A DNA stretch of 64,000 nt from Desulfovibrio sp. ZJ369 (GCF_011039085.1 NZ_JAAKEI010000006.1:45767-109766); one strand, 5' to 3'; positions 18,289 to 35,769 are shown, counted from the first letter of the stretch. The notes: generated from the sequence alone by a model not told the origin. Made by a program: numbers and translations.

Positions 18289-19884
18289 TTATTCTTCGTC
18301 GCCTTCCCACTTGATAAAGCCGGGATTGACGTTGGCCATGGCGTTGACGATCAATTCCACCAGGCCGCCGTACGCGAAGCTGTTTTTGGAATACAGGTCG
18401 TTGTGCTCCAGCATCTCGCGGATCTGGCCCTTGCAGTTGGAGCAGGGGGCGCAGATGTATTTTTTGGTCTCAGGGCCAAGGCAGTCCTTGAAGGCCTCGC
18501 CGATCTGCCACATCTTTTTGCGGCCCGAAATGTTGCCGCGCCATTCATCAATGTTGTTGCGGGTCATGATCGCGAAGCCCGATCCGCCGCCGCAGCAGTA
18601 GTTGTCCACGCCGTGGCAGGGCATTTCGCGGAACTTGGGCGCGATCTTGTGCAGGATCTCGCGCTGCGGCTTCACAATGCCCATCAGGCGCACAGCGTTG
18701 CACGGGTCGTGCAGGGTCACGGGAAAGTCATTGCGCGAGGGATCCAGCTTGAGCCTGCCGGACATCACGATGTCGCGCAGCGTCACATAGCAGGACTCGC
18801 GCGGCACCTGGTACTCAAAGGGGATCACGCGATCCGCGATGACAGTCAGGGCCTTGTGGGCATGCCCGCACTCGCCGATGACGATCTTTTTGACGCCCAG
18901 CTCCTTGGCGGCCATCATGTGCTGCAAGGCGATGCGCGCTGTCTGGGCGTCGTCGTAGAACACGCCGTAGTTCACGCCGTCATAGGCCACGGCCTTGCTG
19001 GAGAGCGTCCAGGAGAGACCGGCCTCCTGGAAAATCAGCGAGAAAGCGGCGATATTTTCGGGCCAGGCCATGATTTCGCCGGCATTGTGCAGCAGCATGA
19101 TATCCGCGCCCTGCACGTCAAAGGGCGTATGGATGCCCACGCCGGTGATCTCCGTATAGTCCTCGTCGATGAACTCCACATTTTCCTTGACCACTTCCGG
19201 GGTCATGCCGGTGGAGGAACCGACCTTCATCTGATTGATGGTGCCCTTTTCGTGCAGTTCGCGGGGATAGATGCCCAATTCCTGGCTGAACAGCTTGCGG
19301 ATTTCACGGGCGATCAGACCGTTGTCCACGCCGATGGGGCAGGTCTGGGCGCAACGGCGGCAGAGATTGCAGCGGTAGGCCAGTTCGCCCAGACGGGCCA
19401 CTGTTTTCCAGTTCAGGCCCATGTCGCCGTAGCGCCATTTGGCAAGGGGCTCTTTTTTCACATACTGCTTGTAGATGCGCCGGAAGATTTCCGAGCGGAA
19501 ATTGGGCCTGTACATTTCGTGCCCGCCCGACATTTCATAGAGATGGCAGGCCTCGGAACAGGAGTTGCACTGCGCGCAATAATCCATGCTGGTCTCCAGC
19601 ATGGGCAGGAAAGTCCAGTTGTTTTCCTTGGAAAAGAGCTTGCGCATGCCGGTGAGGAACTTGTTGACCAGCTCTTCCTCTTCCTGCGGCGTCTTGGGCT
19701 TGGGAATGTTCAGCACGCAGACGTCGTCCAGGATGCAGGCCGTATTTTCCTTCTGCTCGTCCGTGAAGGGCCTCCAGGGCATGGGGCGCACGTCCAGGGA
19801 GAGCTTGGGCAGGTCATTGAGATCAATGCTGACCATCTGCCCCTCGGCAGTGGAAACATCGGTCAAGTGCAGATTGTCTTTCAT
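18289..19884 (-). CDS. HdrD/DsrK/TmcB-like iron-sulfur protein, 531 aa
   Basis: Cytoplasmic-side electron-transfer subunit. It has two ferredoxin-type [4Fe-4S] motifs (DYCAQCNSCSEAC and YRCNLCRRCAQTCPIG) followed by two CCG-type domains: the first has DPCNAVRLMG and NYCCGGGSGF; the second area has ICAPCSNCKGQ. This architecture is shared by HdrD, DsrK, HmcF and TmcB, which act as the thiol/disulfide or quinol-linked arm of membrane complexes in sulfate reducers. The adjoining gene encodes the matching membrane cytochrome, with a 12-base gap. No multiheme cytochrome c or ferredoxin gene accompanies the pair, unlike full hmc, tmc or dsr operons, so naming it after any of these would be an over-call. 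The substrate could be menaquinol, a heterodisulfide or another complex. Confidence 0.85.
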   Translation of the reverse strand: MKDNLHLTDVSTAEGQMVSIDLNDLPKLSLDVRPMPWRPFTDEQKENTACILDDVCVLNIPKPKTPQEEEELVNKFLTGMRKLFSKENNWTFLPMLETSMDYCAQCNSCSEACHLYEMSGGHEMYRPNFRSEIFRRIYKQYVKKEPLAKWRYGDMGLNWKTVARLGELAYRCNLCRRCAQTCPIGVDNGLIAREIRKLFSQELGIYPRELHEKGTINQMKVGSSTGMTPEVVKENVEFIDEDYTEITGVGIHTPFDVQGADIMLLHNAGEIMAWPENIAAFSLIFQEAGLSWTLSSKAVAYDGVNYGVFYDDAQTARIALQHMMAAKELGVKKIVIGECGHAHKALTVIADRVIPFEYQVPRESCYVTLRDIVMSGRLKLDPSRNDFPVTLHDPCNAVRLMGIVKPQREILHKIAPKFREMPCHGVDNYCCGGGSGFAIMTRNNIDEWRGNISGRKKMWQIGEAFKDCLGPETKKYICAPCSNCKGQIREMLEHNDLYSKNSFAYGGLVELIVNAMANVNPGFIKWEGDEE

Positions 19885-19896
19885 GGTTGGGACTCC

Positions 19897-20838
19897 CTAG
19901 TCTTCTTTCTTGGGTGCTGCGGGATTGGTGGTGGCCACATCCACCCAGGTCTTGGGCTTGCCGTCGCCGGCGATGTGGTCGGCGGACCAGGTCACGTTAT
20001 ATTTGAGCGCATCGGCGATTTTCTGCTTGTTCTTGTCGCTGTAGTTGGTGGGTTCGTCGCCCCAGCGAATGTCATGATAGGTGAAATACTTCATGAAAAG
20101 ATGCCCCATGTGGGTCATGGGGATCCAGACCAGCAGGAAAAAGCCCACCAGCAGCTGCAACGCGAAGAGCGTGCTGGTCTGGGGCGCGAAGTTGAAGGTA
20201 ATCAGGTTGCAGATAAAGGTGCGCGCCAGCTCGAAATACGAGGGGTTCACGGCCCAGGCCGCCAGGCCCAGAATGCCGAAGAGCACAAAGACCAGCAGGT
20301 TGAAGTAATGTTCGGGCGTGGTGTATTTTCTCAGGCCCTCGTCGTTCATGCGGCGCAAGACCAGCGCGGTGCCGCCGCCGATGAAGCAGAGCGTGCCGAC
20401 CAGGCTCACGGCGTTAATCACGTTGCCCACAAAGATCATGAAGCCGCCGTGAGGATCGAGGCCGCAGAGCTGGGCAATGGCCGAGAGAAGTACGATGATC
20501 GTGCCGCCCATGAGCAGGTACATGCCCACATGGAAAGGATAGGTGCGGATCCAGAGCCTGGGATTGTGCTCAAGGGTGGCGTGCAGCGCGAGCACTTCGA
20601 TGAGCAGGGCCTTGAGGTCGCCCCAGTGCGAGACATGGCGGGGCTTTGTCCACCAGTCTTTTTCTTCCATGAAGCTGCCGCCGTACGAGGTTTTCTCGCT
20701 GCCCTCATGAGGCACGGGGTACAGCTCCCAGCGCGCATGCAGAGGACTGGCCGCCAGATAGGATTTGATTTTTGTGTAGGCCAGGCAAATGAAGCCGACT
20801 ACCGCCAAGTAGCCCAAGATGTAAAACAAAATGGTCAT
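19897..20838 (-). CDS. NarI/DsrM-like membrane cytochrome b subunit, 313 aa
   Basis: Membrane partner of the iron-sulfur protein encoded next to it. The start at 20838 is chosen because CGGGAG lies upstream and MTILFYILGYLAVVGFICLAY then begins with a membrane segment. At least five further hydrophobic helices follow (around FHVGMYLLMGGTIIVLLSAI, INAVSLVGTLCFIGGGTALV, YFNLLVFVLFGILGLAAW, LFALQLLVGFFLLVWI and nearby). Histidines in HATLEHNPRL, RTYPFHVGMY and MTHMGHLFMKYF match positions of heme-b ligands in nitrate reductase gamma-like subunits. Such proteins oxidise menaquinol and hand electrons to the HdrD-like partner. The soluble loop WWTKPRHVSHWGDL is typical of the sulfate-reducer versions. 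Confidence 0.82.
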   Translation of the reverse strand: MTILFYILGYLAVVGFICLAYTKIKSYLAASPLHARWELYPVPHEGSEKTSYGGSFMEEKDWWTKPRHVSHWGDLKALLIEVLALHATLEHNPRLWIRTYPFHVGMYLLMGGTIIVLLSAIAQLCGLDPHGGFMIFVGNVINAVSLVGTLCFIGGGTALVLRRMNDEGLRKYTTPEHYFNLLVFVLFGILGLAAWAVNPSYFELARTFICNLITFNFAPQTSTLFALQLLVGFFLLVWIPMTHMGHLFMKYFTYHDIRWGDEPTNYSDKNKQKIADALKYNVTWSADHIAGDGKPKTWVDVATTNPAAPKKED

Positions 20839-21299
20839 GCGTTTTCTCCCGTAAGTCAAGATGCCGCTGCATCATGGGTTTGCCGGAGCGCCGGCCCCAA
20901 GCCGTCGCCGCCGCAACAAGCCCGGCATACGCCTGCTTGCCTTTCAACCTCTCCCCAATGGCGCACGCACCCGCCGCTTTGTACCCGTGCTATCAGGAAT
21001 TGGTTACAAAAGCGGGAAAGTCAAGGTGTGTGCCAAGTCACCTTTGATAACGAAAATTCACAAAAATGCAAAGATCTTGCTGTGATTGTAAGGAAGTGCG
21101 GCAATCGTGACTGAAATAATTTTATTTAAATAAATCCACTGGATTATCGGAGAAAAAGATTCCGTAAATTTTTTTTGGGGCTGGAGCGAAAAAAAATTTT
21201 TCTGTCAGGGGAGGGGGGGGCAGAAGAGAGCGTTTTGCTCATGGAAGTAGCGAAACGCTCTCACTGAAAGTTTCTCAGAATCCGATCCAACGGAAGGAA
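20839..21299. other. Intergenic region between the membrane complex and rpoC
   Basis: About 460 bases with no gene. An AT-rich zone at 21100-21215 (long A and T runs, then a G-run) probably holds the promoter for the two-gene operon on the minus strand. A TAGAGC-family hairpin lies at 21227-21262. Confidence 0.4.
21227..21262. repeat. TAGAGC-family palindrome
   Basis: AGAGCGTTTTGCTCAT and AGCGAAACGCTCT form an imperfect hairpin between the rpoC terminator and the upstream region of the next operon. Confidence 0.65.
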
Positions 21300-21350
21300 T
21301 CACCCGCAACAAGCCCCGGACGGCAGCCGTCCGGGGCTTGTTGCGGGTGA
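21300..21350 (-). terminator. Perfect 25-bp inverted repeat after rpoC
   Basis: Arms at 21300-21324 and 21326-21350 are exact complements (inner part CCCCGGACGG). It lies 11 bases after the rpoC stop. There is no T-run on the minus-strand side, but its length and position fit transcription termination or RNA 3'-end protection. Confidence 0.7.
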
Positions 21351-21360
21351 GAGCGTCGCG

Positions 21361-25533
<4,173 letters not shown>

Positions 25534-25606
25534 ATATGTCTACCTTGCTTTGTAAAAGCTCGTTTGGAATCGTTACAGCAATCCGTGCGCGGGCCGCGGC
25601 GGGCGT

Positions 25607-29746
<4,140 letters not shown>

Positions 29747-29969
29747 GGGTACCTCAAGATAGGTAGCGGTTGCGCCCCGCCTGCAGAACAGGGGGGCCTG
29801 TTGCCGCCGACCGCAGGCTGGCGCCGCGGCCGTGTCGGACCCGCCGTACTCCGCGCGCTGGCGGGAGGCGGAGCCGCAACCGGCGGCTGATGAGGCAGCC
29901 TGCCGGCGGGCAGGAAATTGCTGTCAATGCGTCTGCAAGCAACGTGCGTCAGTGCCGGAGGAGATGCCG

Positions 29970-30107
29970 ATGACGCGCTGTATTCAGTCCGCGGCAAAAG
30001 TGCCGCGCCGTCTGATCCTCCAGGTAGAAAAGTCTCTTGCGCAGGCCATGCGCATGTTCCAGACAGAATTTTTTCAAAAGCAATATGCGCTGCTGTCTGC
30101 GGGCTGA
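29970..30107 (+). CDS. Possible small ORF, 45 aa, antisense to the rpoBC leader
   Basis: ATG 29970 has GGAGG eight bases upstream, a near-ideal ribosome-binding site, and the frame reads 45 residues (MTRCIQSAAKVPRRLILQ, continuing with KSLAQAMRMFQTEFFQ) to TGA at 30107. The product would be a basic helical peptide with no recognised family. It is oriented against the surrounding operon. It may be real, a remnant or chance. Confidence 0.2.
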   Translation: MTRCIQSAAKVPRRLILQVEKSLAQAMRMFQTEFFQKQYALLSAG

Positions 30108-30663
30108 GCGTCGATCAACGCTTGGACCGCAGCAAAGGCGACAAAAACCCATTCCCTGTCTGGGAAACAGGGCCTGGGTCTTGCTGTCAGCCTTAAAAAA
30201 ATATGCGTATACAGTGGGTTATAAAAGCCAGAAAGGAAACCTCCCGTGCTGTTAATTGAACAAAAATAGATACTCAGAAAAAATTATTTTGGCAAGTGTT
30301 TTTTGCAGGAAAATTCAGAGCCCTTCAGTCGGGGCGAGCAAGCAATACAATGGAAATAAGCTTATACGCGCATACATGATTATACAGTATTGCAAAAATT
30401 GCAACCGCGCATAGCTGCGCTCATCTTGAATATTTCCCAAACCCTTTTGCAGAGTAAAGTCAGGCATGCCAGCAGTTGATGGAGCATAGCCATTGGCCAT
30501 CTTTCAAAAGCGCCATATATATTTCTTCAGTAAAAAGTTACCATACATACGCATGTCCCATTTTTACCTGATCGTCGTGCGCAGGGCAAGCGCAATGAAT
30601 TTCGACACTTCTCAAGCGCACAGGGCGCGCCAAGCACGGCGTATGTTTGTGCATCCAGAAAGT

Positions 30664-30701
30664 TAGAGCGTTTTGCGAATGAAAGTAGCGAAATGCTTGA
30701 G
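30664..30701. repeat. TAGAGC-family palindrome (degenerate)
   Basis: TAGAGCGTTTTGCGAATG pairs imperfectly with AGCGAAATGCTTGAGAG. It lies just beyond the rplL terminator. Confidence 0.5.
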
Positions 30702-30734
30702 AGCAGTTCCCCTTTGAAACTGCTCCAAAGAAAA

Positions 30735-30762
30735 GAAGGCGGAGTCTTCTGACTCCGCCTTC
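30735..30762 (-). terminator. Rho-independent terminator after rplL
   Basis: GAAGGCGGAGTC and GACTCCGCCTTC form a 12-bp perfect stem with loop TTCT; on the minus strand the stem is followed by TTCTTTTCTTT. It separates the ribosomal protein genes from rpoBC. Confidence 0.85.
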
Positions 30763-30776
30763 AAAAAAAAGCAGGA

Positions 30777-30800
30777 AGGCTTTGTGCGGACACAAAGCCT
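30777..30800 (-). other. Hairpin directly after rplL
   Basis: AGGCTTTGTG and CACAAAGCCT with loop CGGA form a perfect 10-bp stem 14 bases after the rplL stop, upstream of the main terminator. It could be an RNA processing or stabilising structure. Confidence 0.5.
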
Positions 30801-30813
30801 CGCGGCTGACAAT

Positions 30814-31200
30814 CTACTTGATTTCCACAGTGGCGCCGGCTTCGGTAAGCTGCTTTTTGGCTTCTTCGGCTTCTTCCTTGGAAACGCCTTCCTTCAGGGT
30901 GGAGGGAGCGCCGTCAACCTTTTCCTTGGCTTCTTTGAGGCCAAGGCTGGTCAGAGCGCGCACGACCTTGATAACGCCGATCTTGTTGGCGCCGGTTTCC
31001 TTGAGGATGACGTCAAACTCGGTCTTTTCCTCAGCGGCGGCGGCATCGCCGCCGGCGGCCGGAGCCGCCATCACCATGGCCGCGGCAGGCGCGGCTGCGG
31101 AAACGCCGAATTTGTCTTCCAGTTCCTTGATGAATTCGGAAAGTTCCAAAACAGTCATGTTGGAGATAAACTCAACAACGTCTTCTTTGGTCACGGCCAT
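30814..31200 (-). CDS. rplL: 50S ribosomal protein L7/L12, 128 aa
   Basis: Stalk protein that recruits GTPase translation factors to the ribosome. The N-terminal dimerisation part ([25 protein letters not shown]), the Ala/Gly-rich hinge ([23 protein letters not shown]) and the globular C-terminal domain ([20 protein letters not shown], then [21 protein letters not shown]) are all present at normal length. It follows rplJ with a 54-base gap containing a good ribosome-binding site (AGGAGAGT). It is the last gene of the L10 operon, with a terminator immediately beyond. Confidence 0.99.
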   Translation of the reverse strand: MAVTKEDVVEFISNMTVLELSEFIKELEDKFGVSAAAPAAAMVMAAPAAGGDAAAAEEKTEFDVILKETGANKIGVIKVVRALTSLGLKEAKEKVDGAPSTLKEGVSKEEAEEAKKQLTEAGATVEIK

Positions 31201-31254
31201 GATACTCTCCTGATCTTCGGCTTTTGAAAGTTCTGTTGCAAAATGCCTTTCAGC

Positions 31255-31782
31255 TTATGCAGCGGCTTTTTCCTTCTGCTCCTCAATGCCTTTCAGAGCA
31301 TAGAGCAAGCCACGCAGCATATTGGCAAACAGCGACACAAAGTTGGTGGGCACGGCGTTCATGGTGCCAAGCAAATGGCCGAGCAACTGCTCCCTGCCGG
31401 GCAGTTTGGCCAGAGCTTCCACCTGGGCGGAGGTCATTTCCTTCCCTTCCAGGCTGGCGCAGCGAAGCGTAAACAGCTTGCTTTGCTTGGCAAAATCGTT
31501 GAGCGCCTTGGCCACCGCCACAGGGTCGTCGAACCCAAGGGCCACGCCGCAATTCTCATGGAACTTGTCCTTGAGCGCGTCATGCGTGCCGCCGGTCAGA
31601 GCAATACGAGCCAGGGTGTTCTTGACGACATGATACTCGCCGCCTGCATTGCGCAGGCTCACCCGCAGGTTCGTCAGCTCTTCCACCGTCATACCCTTGA
31701 AGTCCGTCAACACCGCAAAGGAAGCCTGGTCGGCCTTGGCCTTTATGGCTTCAATAATCGCGGCTTTTTCAGACCTGTTCAC
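31255..31782 (-). CDS. rplJ: 50S ribosomal protein L10, 175 aa
   Basis: Anchors the L7/L12 stalk to 23S rRNA. Starts with GTG ([19 protein letters not shown]) preceded by GAGAGGT. Recognised by [39 protein letters not shown] and [16 protein letters not shown], followed by the C-terminal helix ([27 protein letters not shown]) that binds L12 dimers. The 306-base leader upstream is typical of L10 operons, where L10-L12 complexes repress their own translation. Length is normal. Confidence 0.98.
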   Translation of the reverse strand: MNRSEKAAIIEAIKAKADQASFAVLTDFKGMTVEELTNLRVSLRNAGGEYHVVKNTLARIALTGGTHDALKDKFHENCGVALGFDDPVAVAKALNDFAKQSKLFTLRCASLEGKEMTSAQVEALAKLPGREQLLGHLLGTMNAVPTNFVSLFANMLRGLLYALKGIEEQKEKAAA

Positions 31783-32088
31783 GTGATACCTCTCACGTTC
31801 GGGGTTGCCAGGTGGAATGCCGAGCCAAAGAAGAAGCGTCTGGGCAGGTGATTAAGGGCCAAAGCCCGCCTGCCGTCTTCGACTCGAATTCCGTTTCCTC
31901 AGACATCCGGCCTGAGACTGCAATTCAGGCCGGTATAAAAAGCCGAGTTTCAGCTTTTTGTCATGATTGGGAAAAGCGGGATTTTTTTCTTGCGGCACGG
32001 AGGAGGATTTTTTGCGCAGTGTACAAAAAGATACCCGACTGGAGCAAAAAACTCGTCTGACGCAGCCACAAGGAAAAAAACGCTTTGC
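31783..32088 (-). promoter_or_regulatory. L10 operon leader
   Basis: No gene is present between rplA and rplJ. The stretch contains a hairpin at 31907-31933 (CCGGCCTGA and TCAGGCCGG) and an AT-rich stem at 31937-31959 (AAAAAGC..GCTTTTT) that could terminate rplKA transcription. The remaining sequence near 31800-31880 is likely the L10-binding leader RNA. The assignment rests on position; the conserved kink-turn was not verified. Confidence 0.45.
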
Positions 32089-32796
32089 TTAGCCCTCAAG
32101 AAATTTCTTCACGAGCGGCATATCAATCTTGAAACCCGGGCCCATGGTGGTGGAAACCGCCATGGACTGCATGTACGCGCCCTTGGCCGCCGAAGGCTTA
32201 AGCCGATTGACGGTATCCAGCAACGCCTTGAGGTTGCCCAGAATTTTTTCGGGACCAAAGGAAACTTTGCCCAAGGGGGCATGCAACACGCCGGCTTTGT
32301 CGACCTTGAATTCCACGCGACCGGCTTTGAGTTCGCTCACGGCTTTGGCAACGTCAAAGGTGACGGAGCCGGTTTTGGCATTGGGCATCAGACCGCGCGG
32401 CCCCAGCAGGCGGCCGATCTGGCCGACCAAAGCCATGACGTCCGGAGTGGCGACTGCGGCGTCAAACTCAAGCCAGCCTTCCTTGACTTTGGCCACCAAA
32501 TCTTCGGCGCCCACAATATCGGCGCCGGCCTCCCTGGCTTCAGCCTGTTTTTCGCCCTTACAGAACACGGCCACGCGCACTGTCTTGCCCAGGCCGTGCG
32601 GCAGGGTGACGGCGCCGCGCACCATCTGGTCTGAGTATTTGGGATCAACGCCCAGGCGGATAGCCACGTCCACGGTTTCATCAAATTTGGCAAAAGCCGC
32701 TCCGAGAGACTTGCTGACCGCATCTTCAACACTGAAGCGCTCTTGCAAGTTGTTGCCCTCAAGGGCCTTGCGAAAGTTTTTGCCATGTTTGGGCAT
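32089..32796 (-). CDS. rplA: 50S ribosomal protein L1, 235 aa
   Basis: L1-stalk protein that helps move deacylated tRNA through the E site, and in many bacteria represses the L11 operon mRNA. The start at 32796 gives [15 protein letters not shown] and has AAGGAATAT upstream; an earlier in-frame codon is unlikely. Diagnostic stretches are [59 protein letters not shown] and [11 protein letters not shown]. Length is standard. It follows rplK, with a short hairpin (ATGAGC..GCTCAT) in the gap. Confidence 0.98.
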   Translation of the reverse strand: MPKHGKNFRKALEGNNLQERFSVEDAVSKSLGAAFAKFDETVDVAIRLGVDPKYSDQMVRGAVTLPHGLGKTVRVAVFCKGEKQAEAREAGADIVGAEDLVAKVKEGWLEFDAAVATPDVMALVGQIGRLLGPRGLMPNAKTGSVTFDVAKAVSELKAGRVEFKVDKAGVLHAPLGKVSFGPEKILGNLKALLDTVNRLKPSAAKGAYMQSMAVSTTMGPGFKIDMPLVKKFLEG

Positions 32797-32950
32797 GAGA
32801 TATTCCTTGTCGTTTTGCATCTCCTGCCGCTTTCCGGCATGAGCGGAAAACAGCAGTACAATTGATTTCAACGAGTATGAGCAAAAAAAGCTTCGCTCAT
32901 CAGCGGGAGCCGCCGCAAGCAGCAGTACGCCCTGGGCGGACTTGCGAAGC

Positions 32951-33373
32951 TTACTTTATATCAATGCCCATGCTGCGGGCCGTGCCGGCGATGGACTTGA
33001 TTGCCGATTCCAGGCAAGCGGCATTCAGATCCGGCAATTTCAGCCTGGCGATCTCTTCCACCTGGGCCATGCTCAAGGTGCCCACCTTGTTGCGGTTGGG
33101 CTCGCCGGAACCCTTTTCCAGCTTGGCGGCCTTCATGATCAGCACCGAAGCCGGAGGCGTTTTGGTGATGAAAGTGAAGGAGCGGTCGGCAAAAACCGTG
33201 ATGACAACGGGAATAATCATCCCTTTTTGATCCTGGGTTCTGGCATTGAACTCCTTGCAGAAGCCCATGATGTTCAGGCCGTGCTGGCCCAGGGCCGGGC
33301 CTACCGGCGGCGAGGGATTGGCCCCGCCCGCGGGAATCTGCAATTTGATTTTGGCAACTTCTTTTTTGGCCAT
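32951..33373 (-). CDS. rplK: 50S ribosomal protein L11, 140 aa
   Basis: Component of the GTPase-associated centre, binding 23S rRNA and the target region of thiostrepton. It is recognised by [36 protein letters not shown] at the N-terminus (the Pro-rich loop that contacts drug and elongation factors) and by [18 protein letters not shown] and [11 protein letters not shown] at the end. Full length with a normal start. It is co-transcribed after nusG in the conserved order secE-nusG-rplK-rplA. Confidence 0.98.
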   Translation of the reverse strand: MAKKEVAKIKLQIPAGGANPSPPVGPALGQHGLNIMGFCKEFNARTQDQKGMIIPVVITVFADRSFTFITKTPPASVLIMKAAKLEKGSGEPNRNKVGTLSMAQVEEIARLKLPDLNAACLESAIKSIAGTARSMGIDIK

Positions 33374-33439
33374 CTGCGTTATCCTTCGTCGCTCTTTCGT
33401 GCGGCTTCCCGATATGTCACGACCGCCGCACGGGGCAAG

Positions 33440-34012
33440 TTAGCCTTTGGAAACCTGTACAAAATCCAGCTCCACCGGCGTCTGACGACCGAAGATGGAG
33501 ACGGAGACGCGCAGCTTTCCCTTGTCATAGTTGACATCTTCCACCACGCCGTTGAATCCGCCGAAAGGCCCGTCAATGACGCGGACTTCGTCGCCCCGGT
33601 CGAAGTTGAACTTGGGTCGGGGAGTTTCCTGACGTGTTTCCATCAACGCCAAAATGCGCTCGGCGTCGCTGTCGCGCATGGGCGTGGGGCGATTCTTGCC
33701 GCCCACAAAACCGGTCACCTTGGGTATGGATTGCACCAAATGCCAGGATAAGTCGGTCATAATCATGCGCACCATCACATAGCCAGGGTAGAACTTGCGC
33801 GTTGTTGTGCGCCTTTCTCCACCCTTGGCAAGCTCGATGACCTTTTCGGTGGGTACCACCACCTCCTGGATAAGGCCCTGATCCTGCCCGGTGCGGCTCA
33901 TCTCGTTGATGGTTTTTTGCACGCGCTGCTCAAAACCCGAATAGGTATGCACAATATACCAGCGAGATTTTTTGCCCAGCTCGGAATTTTCGTCAATAAC
34001 GGGATCTTTCAT
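33440..34012 (-). CDS. nusG: Transcription termination/antitermination factor NusG, 190 aa
   Basis: Binds RNA polymerase and links transcription to Rho or to ribosomal protein S10. The NGN domain is clear (SRWYIVHTYSGFEQRVQKTI, and the segment FYPGYVMVRMIMTDLSWHLV), and the C-terminal KOW domain follows (DEVRVIDGPFGGFNGVVEDVN). The N-terminus has about 15 extra polar residues (MKDPVIDENSELGKK) before the domain. It begins 8 bases after secE, so the two are translated from one message. Normal length. Confidence 0.97.
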   Translation of the reverse strand: MKDPVIDENSELGKKSRWYIVHTYSGFEQRVQKTINEMSRTGQDQGLIQEVVVPTEKVIELAKGGERRTTTRKFYPGYVMVRMIMTDLSWHLVQSIPKVTGFVGGKNRPTPMRDSDAERILALMETRQETPRPKFNFDRGDEVRVIDGPFGGFNGVVEDVNYDKGKLRVSVSIFGRQTPVELDFVQVSKG

Positions 34013-34020
34013 AACAGCCT

Positions 34021-34281
34021 TCAGGACAGAACGGACTTGATCAAAGCCGACAAGCCAAGATCCACAAGCCAGAGAATAAACGCCATCACAGCCACAAAGC
34101 CCAATACCGCAAGCGTGGCTTTGCGCGTCTCTTTCAGCGTGGGCCAGGTGACCTTGCGCAGCTCGGCCTTGGAATCTTCCACATAGCGCGCAAAGCGCGT
34201 CACGGGATGCGCAAGGCGCGCAAATGGATTCAAGGTCTTCTCTGCCTTGGCGTCAGCGGCTTGAGCCTGTTTTTTTGCCAT
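34021..34281 (-). CDS. secE: Preprotein translocase subunit SecE, 86 aa
   Basis: Small essential subunit of the SecYEG channel in the inner membrane. It shows the amphipathic helix RYVEDSKAELRKVTWPTLKE, which contains the family's conserved ELRKVTWP box, followed by a single transmembrane helix (LAVLGFVAVMAFILWLVDLGL). The Ala/Lys-rich N-terminal 25 residues are variable. It sits between tRNA-Trp and nusG, the standard location. Confidence 0.96.
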   Translation of the reverse strand: MAKKQAQAADAKAEKTLNPFARLAHPVTRFARYVEDSKAELRKVTWPTLKETRKATLAVLGFVAVMAFILWLVDLGLSALIKSVLS

Positions 34282-34303
34282 GATGATACCTAAAGATAAA
34301 AAA

Positions 34304-34380
34304 TGGCAGGGCAGGAGGGATTCGAACCCCCAACTTGCGGTTTTGGAGACCGCCGCTCTAGCCGTTAGAGCTACTGCCCT
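34304..34380 (-). tRNA. tRNA-Trp (CCA anticodon)
   Basis: The minus strand folds into a full cloverleaf: acceptor AGGGCAG/CTGCCCT, anticodon loop CTCCAAA giving CCA, and T-loop GTTCGAATC. The 3' CCA is encoded. It lies between rpmG and secE, as is usual in this gene cluster. Confidence 0.96.
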
Positions 34381-34422
34381 GCGTGCCGTCCGGGGGGCTT
34401 GCGCCCCCCGCCGGAAAGTTTG

Positions 34423-34572
34423 CTACCTGGTTTCGCGATGCACTGTGTGCTTCTTGTCCCAGGGACAATATTTTTTGATTTCCAGCCGCCCGGTCGTATT
34501 CTTTTTGTTCTTCCGGGTGCTGTAATTACGCCGTTTGCACTCGGTGCAGGCCAGAATGATGTTGACTCTCAT
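34423..34572 (-). CDS. rpmG: 50S ribosomal protein L33, 49 aa
   Basis: This short gene reads on the minus strand [20 protein letters not shown], then a Lys/Asn-rich middle and [14 protein letters not shown] before TAG. This is the full L33 pattern with both zinc-ligand cysteine positions retained in one half (CTEC) and a single Cys-Pro in the other ([10 protein letters not shown]), so zinc binding is probably partial or lost. It lies 3 bases from tuf and upstream of tRNA-Trp, the conserved tuf-rpmG-trnW-secE order. A GC-rich hairpin (34391-34410) follows the gene. Confidence 0.95.
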   Translation of the reverse strand: MRVNIILACTECKRRNYSTRKNKKNTTGRLEIKKYCPWDKKHTVHRETR

Positions 34573-34575
34573 GGT

Positions 34576-35769
34576 TTACTCGATGATTTCGGTCACCACG
34601 CCGGAACCCACCGTGCGGCCGCCTTCGCGAATGGCGAAACGCAGGCCGTTTTCCATGGCGATGGGCGCGATGAGCTCGACGATGAACTGCGAGTTGTCGC
34701 CGGGCATAACCATTTCCACGCCCTCGGGCAGGTTGATCACGCCGGTGATGTCAGTGGTGCGGAAGTAGAACTGCGGACGATAGCCCGTGAAGAAGGGGGT
34801 GTGACGACCGCCTTCCTCCTTGGAGAGCACATAGACTTCGGCCTTGAACTTTTTGTGAGGCGTAATGGATTTGGGCGCAGCGAGCACCTGGCCGCGTTCC
34901 ACTTCGTCACGCTTGGTGCCGCGCAGCAGCGCGCCGATATTGTCGCCGGCCTGGCCCTGATCCAGCAGTTTGCGGAACATTTCCACGCCCGTGCAGGTGG
35001 TCTTCTGCGTGGGCTTGATGCCCACGATTTCCACTTCGTCGCCCACCTTGAGCACCCCGCGTTCCACACGGCCGGTCACCACGGTGCCGCGCCCGGAGAT
35101 GGAGAACACGTCTTCAATGGGCATCAGGAAGGGCTTGTCAATGTCGCGCTGCGGTTCGGGAATGAAGTCGTCGCACGCCTGAAGCAGGTCCAGAATGGGC
35201 TTGGCGTCGGCGGAGTCGGGGTCGTCGCTTTCCAGTGCCTTCAAAGCGGAGCCGCGGATCACGGGCACGTCGTCGCCGGGGAAGTCATAGGAAGAGAGCA
35301 GCTCGCGCACTTCCAGCTCCACCAGTTCCAGCAGTTCTTCGTCATCCACCAGATCGCACTTGTTCAGAAAGACGACGAGCTGCGGCACGCCCACCTGACG
35401 GGCCAGCAGAATATGCTCGCGGGTCTGCGGCATGGGGCCGTCAGTGGCGGCCACCACCAGGATGCCGCCGTCCATCTGGGCGGCGCCGGTGATCATATTC
35501 TTGATGTAGTCGGCGTGGCCGGGGCAGTCCACATGCGCGTAGTGGCGCTTTTCGGTCTCGTATTCCACATGGGCCGTGGCAATGGTGATGCCGCGTTCCT
35601 TTTCTTCGGGAGCCTTGTCGATTTCGTCATAGGAAACGAACTTGCCCGAACCCTTGAGGCCCGCAATCTTGGTGATGGCGGCGGTCAAAGTGGTTTTGCC
35701 GTGGTCGATGTGGCCGATAGTGCCGATGTTTACATGGGGCTTTTTGCGTTCATATTTTTCTTTGCCCAT
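34576..35769 (-). CDS. tuf: Elongation factor Tu, 397 aa
   Basis: GTPase that delivers aminoacyl-tRNA to the ribosome. The G-box motifs are intact: GHIDHGKTT (residues 19-27), the effector region [29 protein letters not shown] and GSALKALE. Domains II and III follow with [18 protein letters not shown] and the C-terminal [19 protein letters not shown]. Length is normal. It is flanked upstream by tRNA-Thr, tRNA-Tyr and tRNA-Gly and downstream by rpmG, a tRNA-tufB-like arrangement as in enterobacteria. A second tuf copy may exist elsewhere; this window cannot tell. Confidence 0.99.
   Translation of the reverse strand: MGKEKYERKKPHVNIGTIGHIDHGKTTLTAAITKIAGLKGSGKFVSYDEIDKAPEEKERGITIATAHVEYETEKRHYAHVDCPGHADYIKNMITGAAQMDGGILVVAATDGPMPQTREHILLARQVGVPQLVVFLNKCDLVDDEELLELVELEVRELLSSYDFPGDDVPVIRGSALKALESDDPDSADAKPILDLLQACDDFIPEPQRDIDKPFLMPIEDVFSISGRGTVVTGRVERGVLKVGDEVEIVGIKPTQKTTCTGVEMFRKLLDQGQAGDNIGALLRGTKRDEVERGQVLAAPKSITPHKKFKAEVYVLSKEEGGRHTPFFTGYRPQFYFRTTDITGVINLPEGVEMVMPGDNSQFIVELIAPIAMENGLRFAIREGGRTVGSGVVTEIIE

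Larger units (their letters stand above)
29747..30813. other. 1.07-kb rplL-rpoB spacer
   Basis: This long gap holds, from left to right: a GC-rich region with many short inverted repeats (29760-29910), a possible small plus-strand frame at 29970-30107, an AT-rich stretch (about 30190-30400, likely promoter area for rpoBC on the minus strand), a TAGAGC-type hairpin (30664-30701) and the terminator plus hairpin after rplL. No conserved protein gene is recognised. Confidence 0.45.

Noticed and set aside
34391..34410. GC-rich hairpin after rpmG as a terminator
   Set aside because: No T-run follows and the tRNA-Trp/secE genes lie directly downstream on the same strand, so termination there is unlikely; an RNA processing role is possible.
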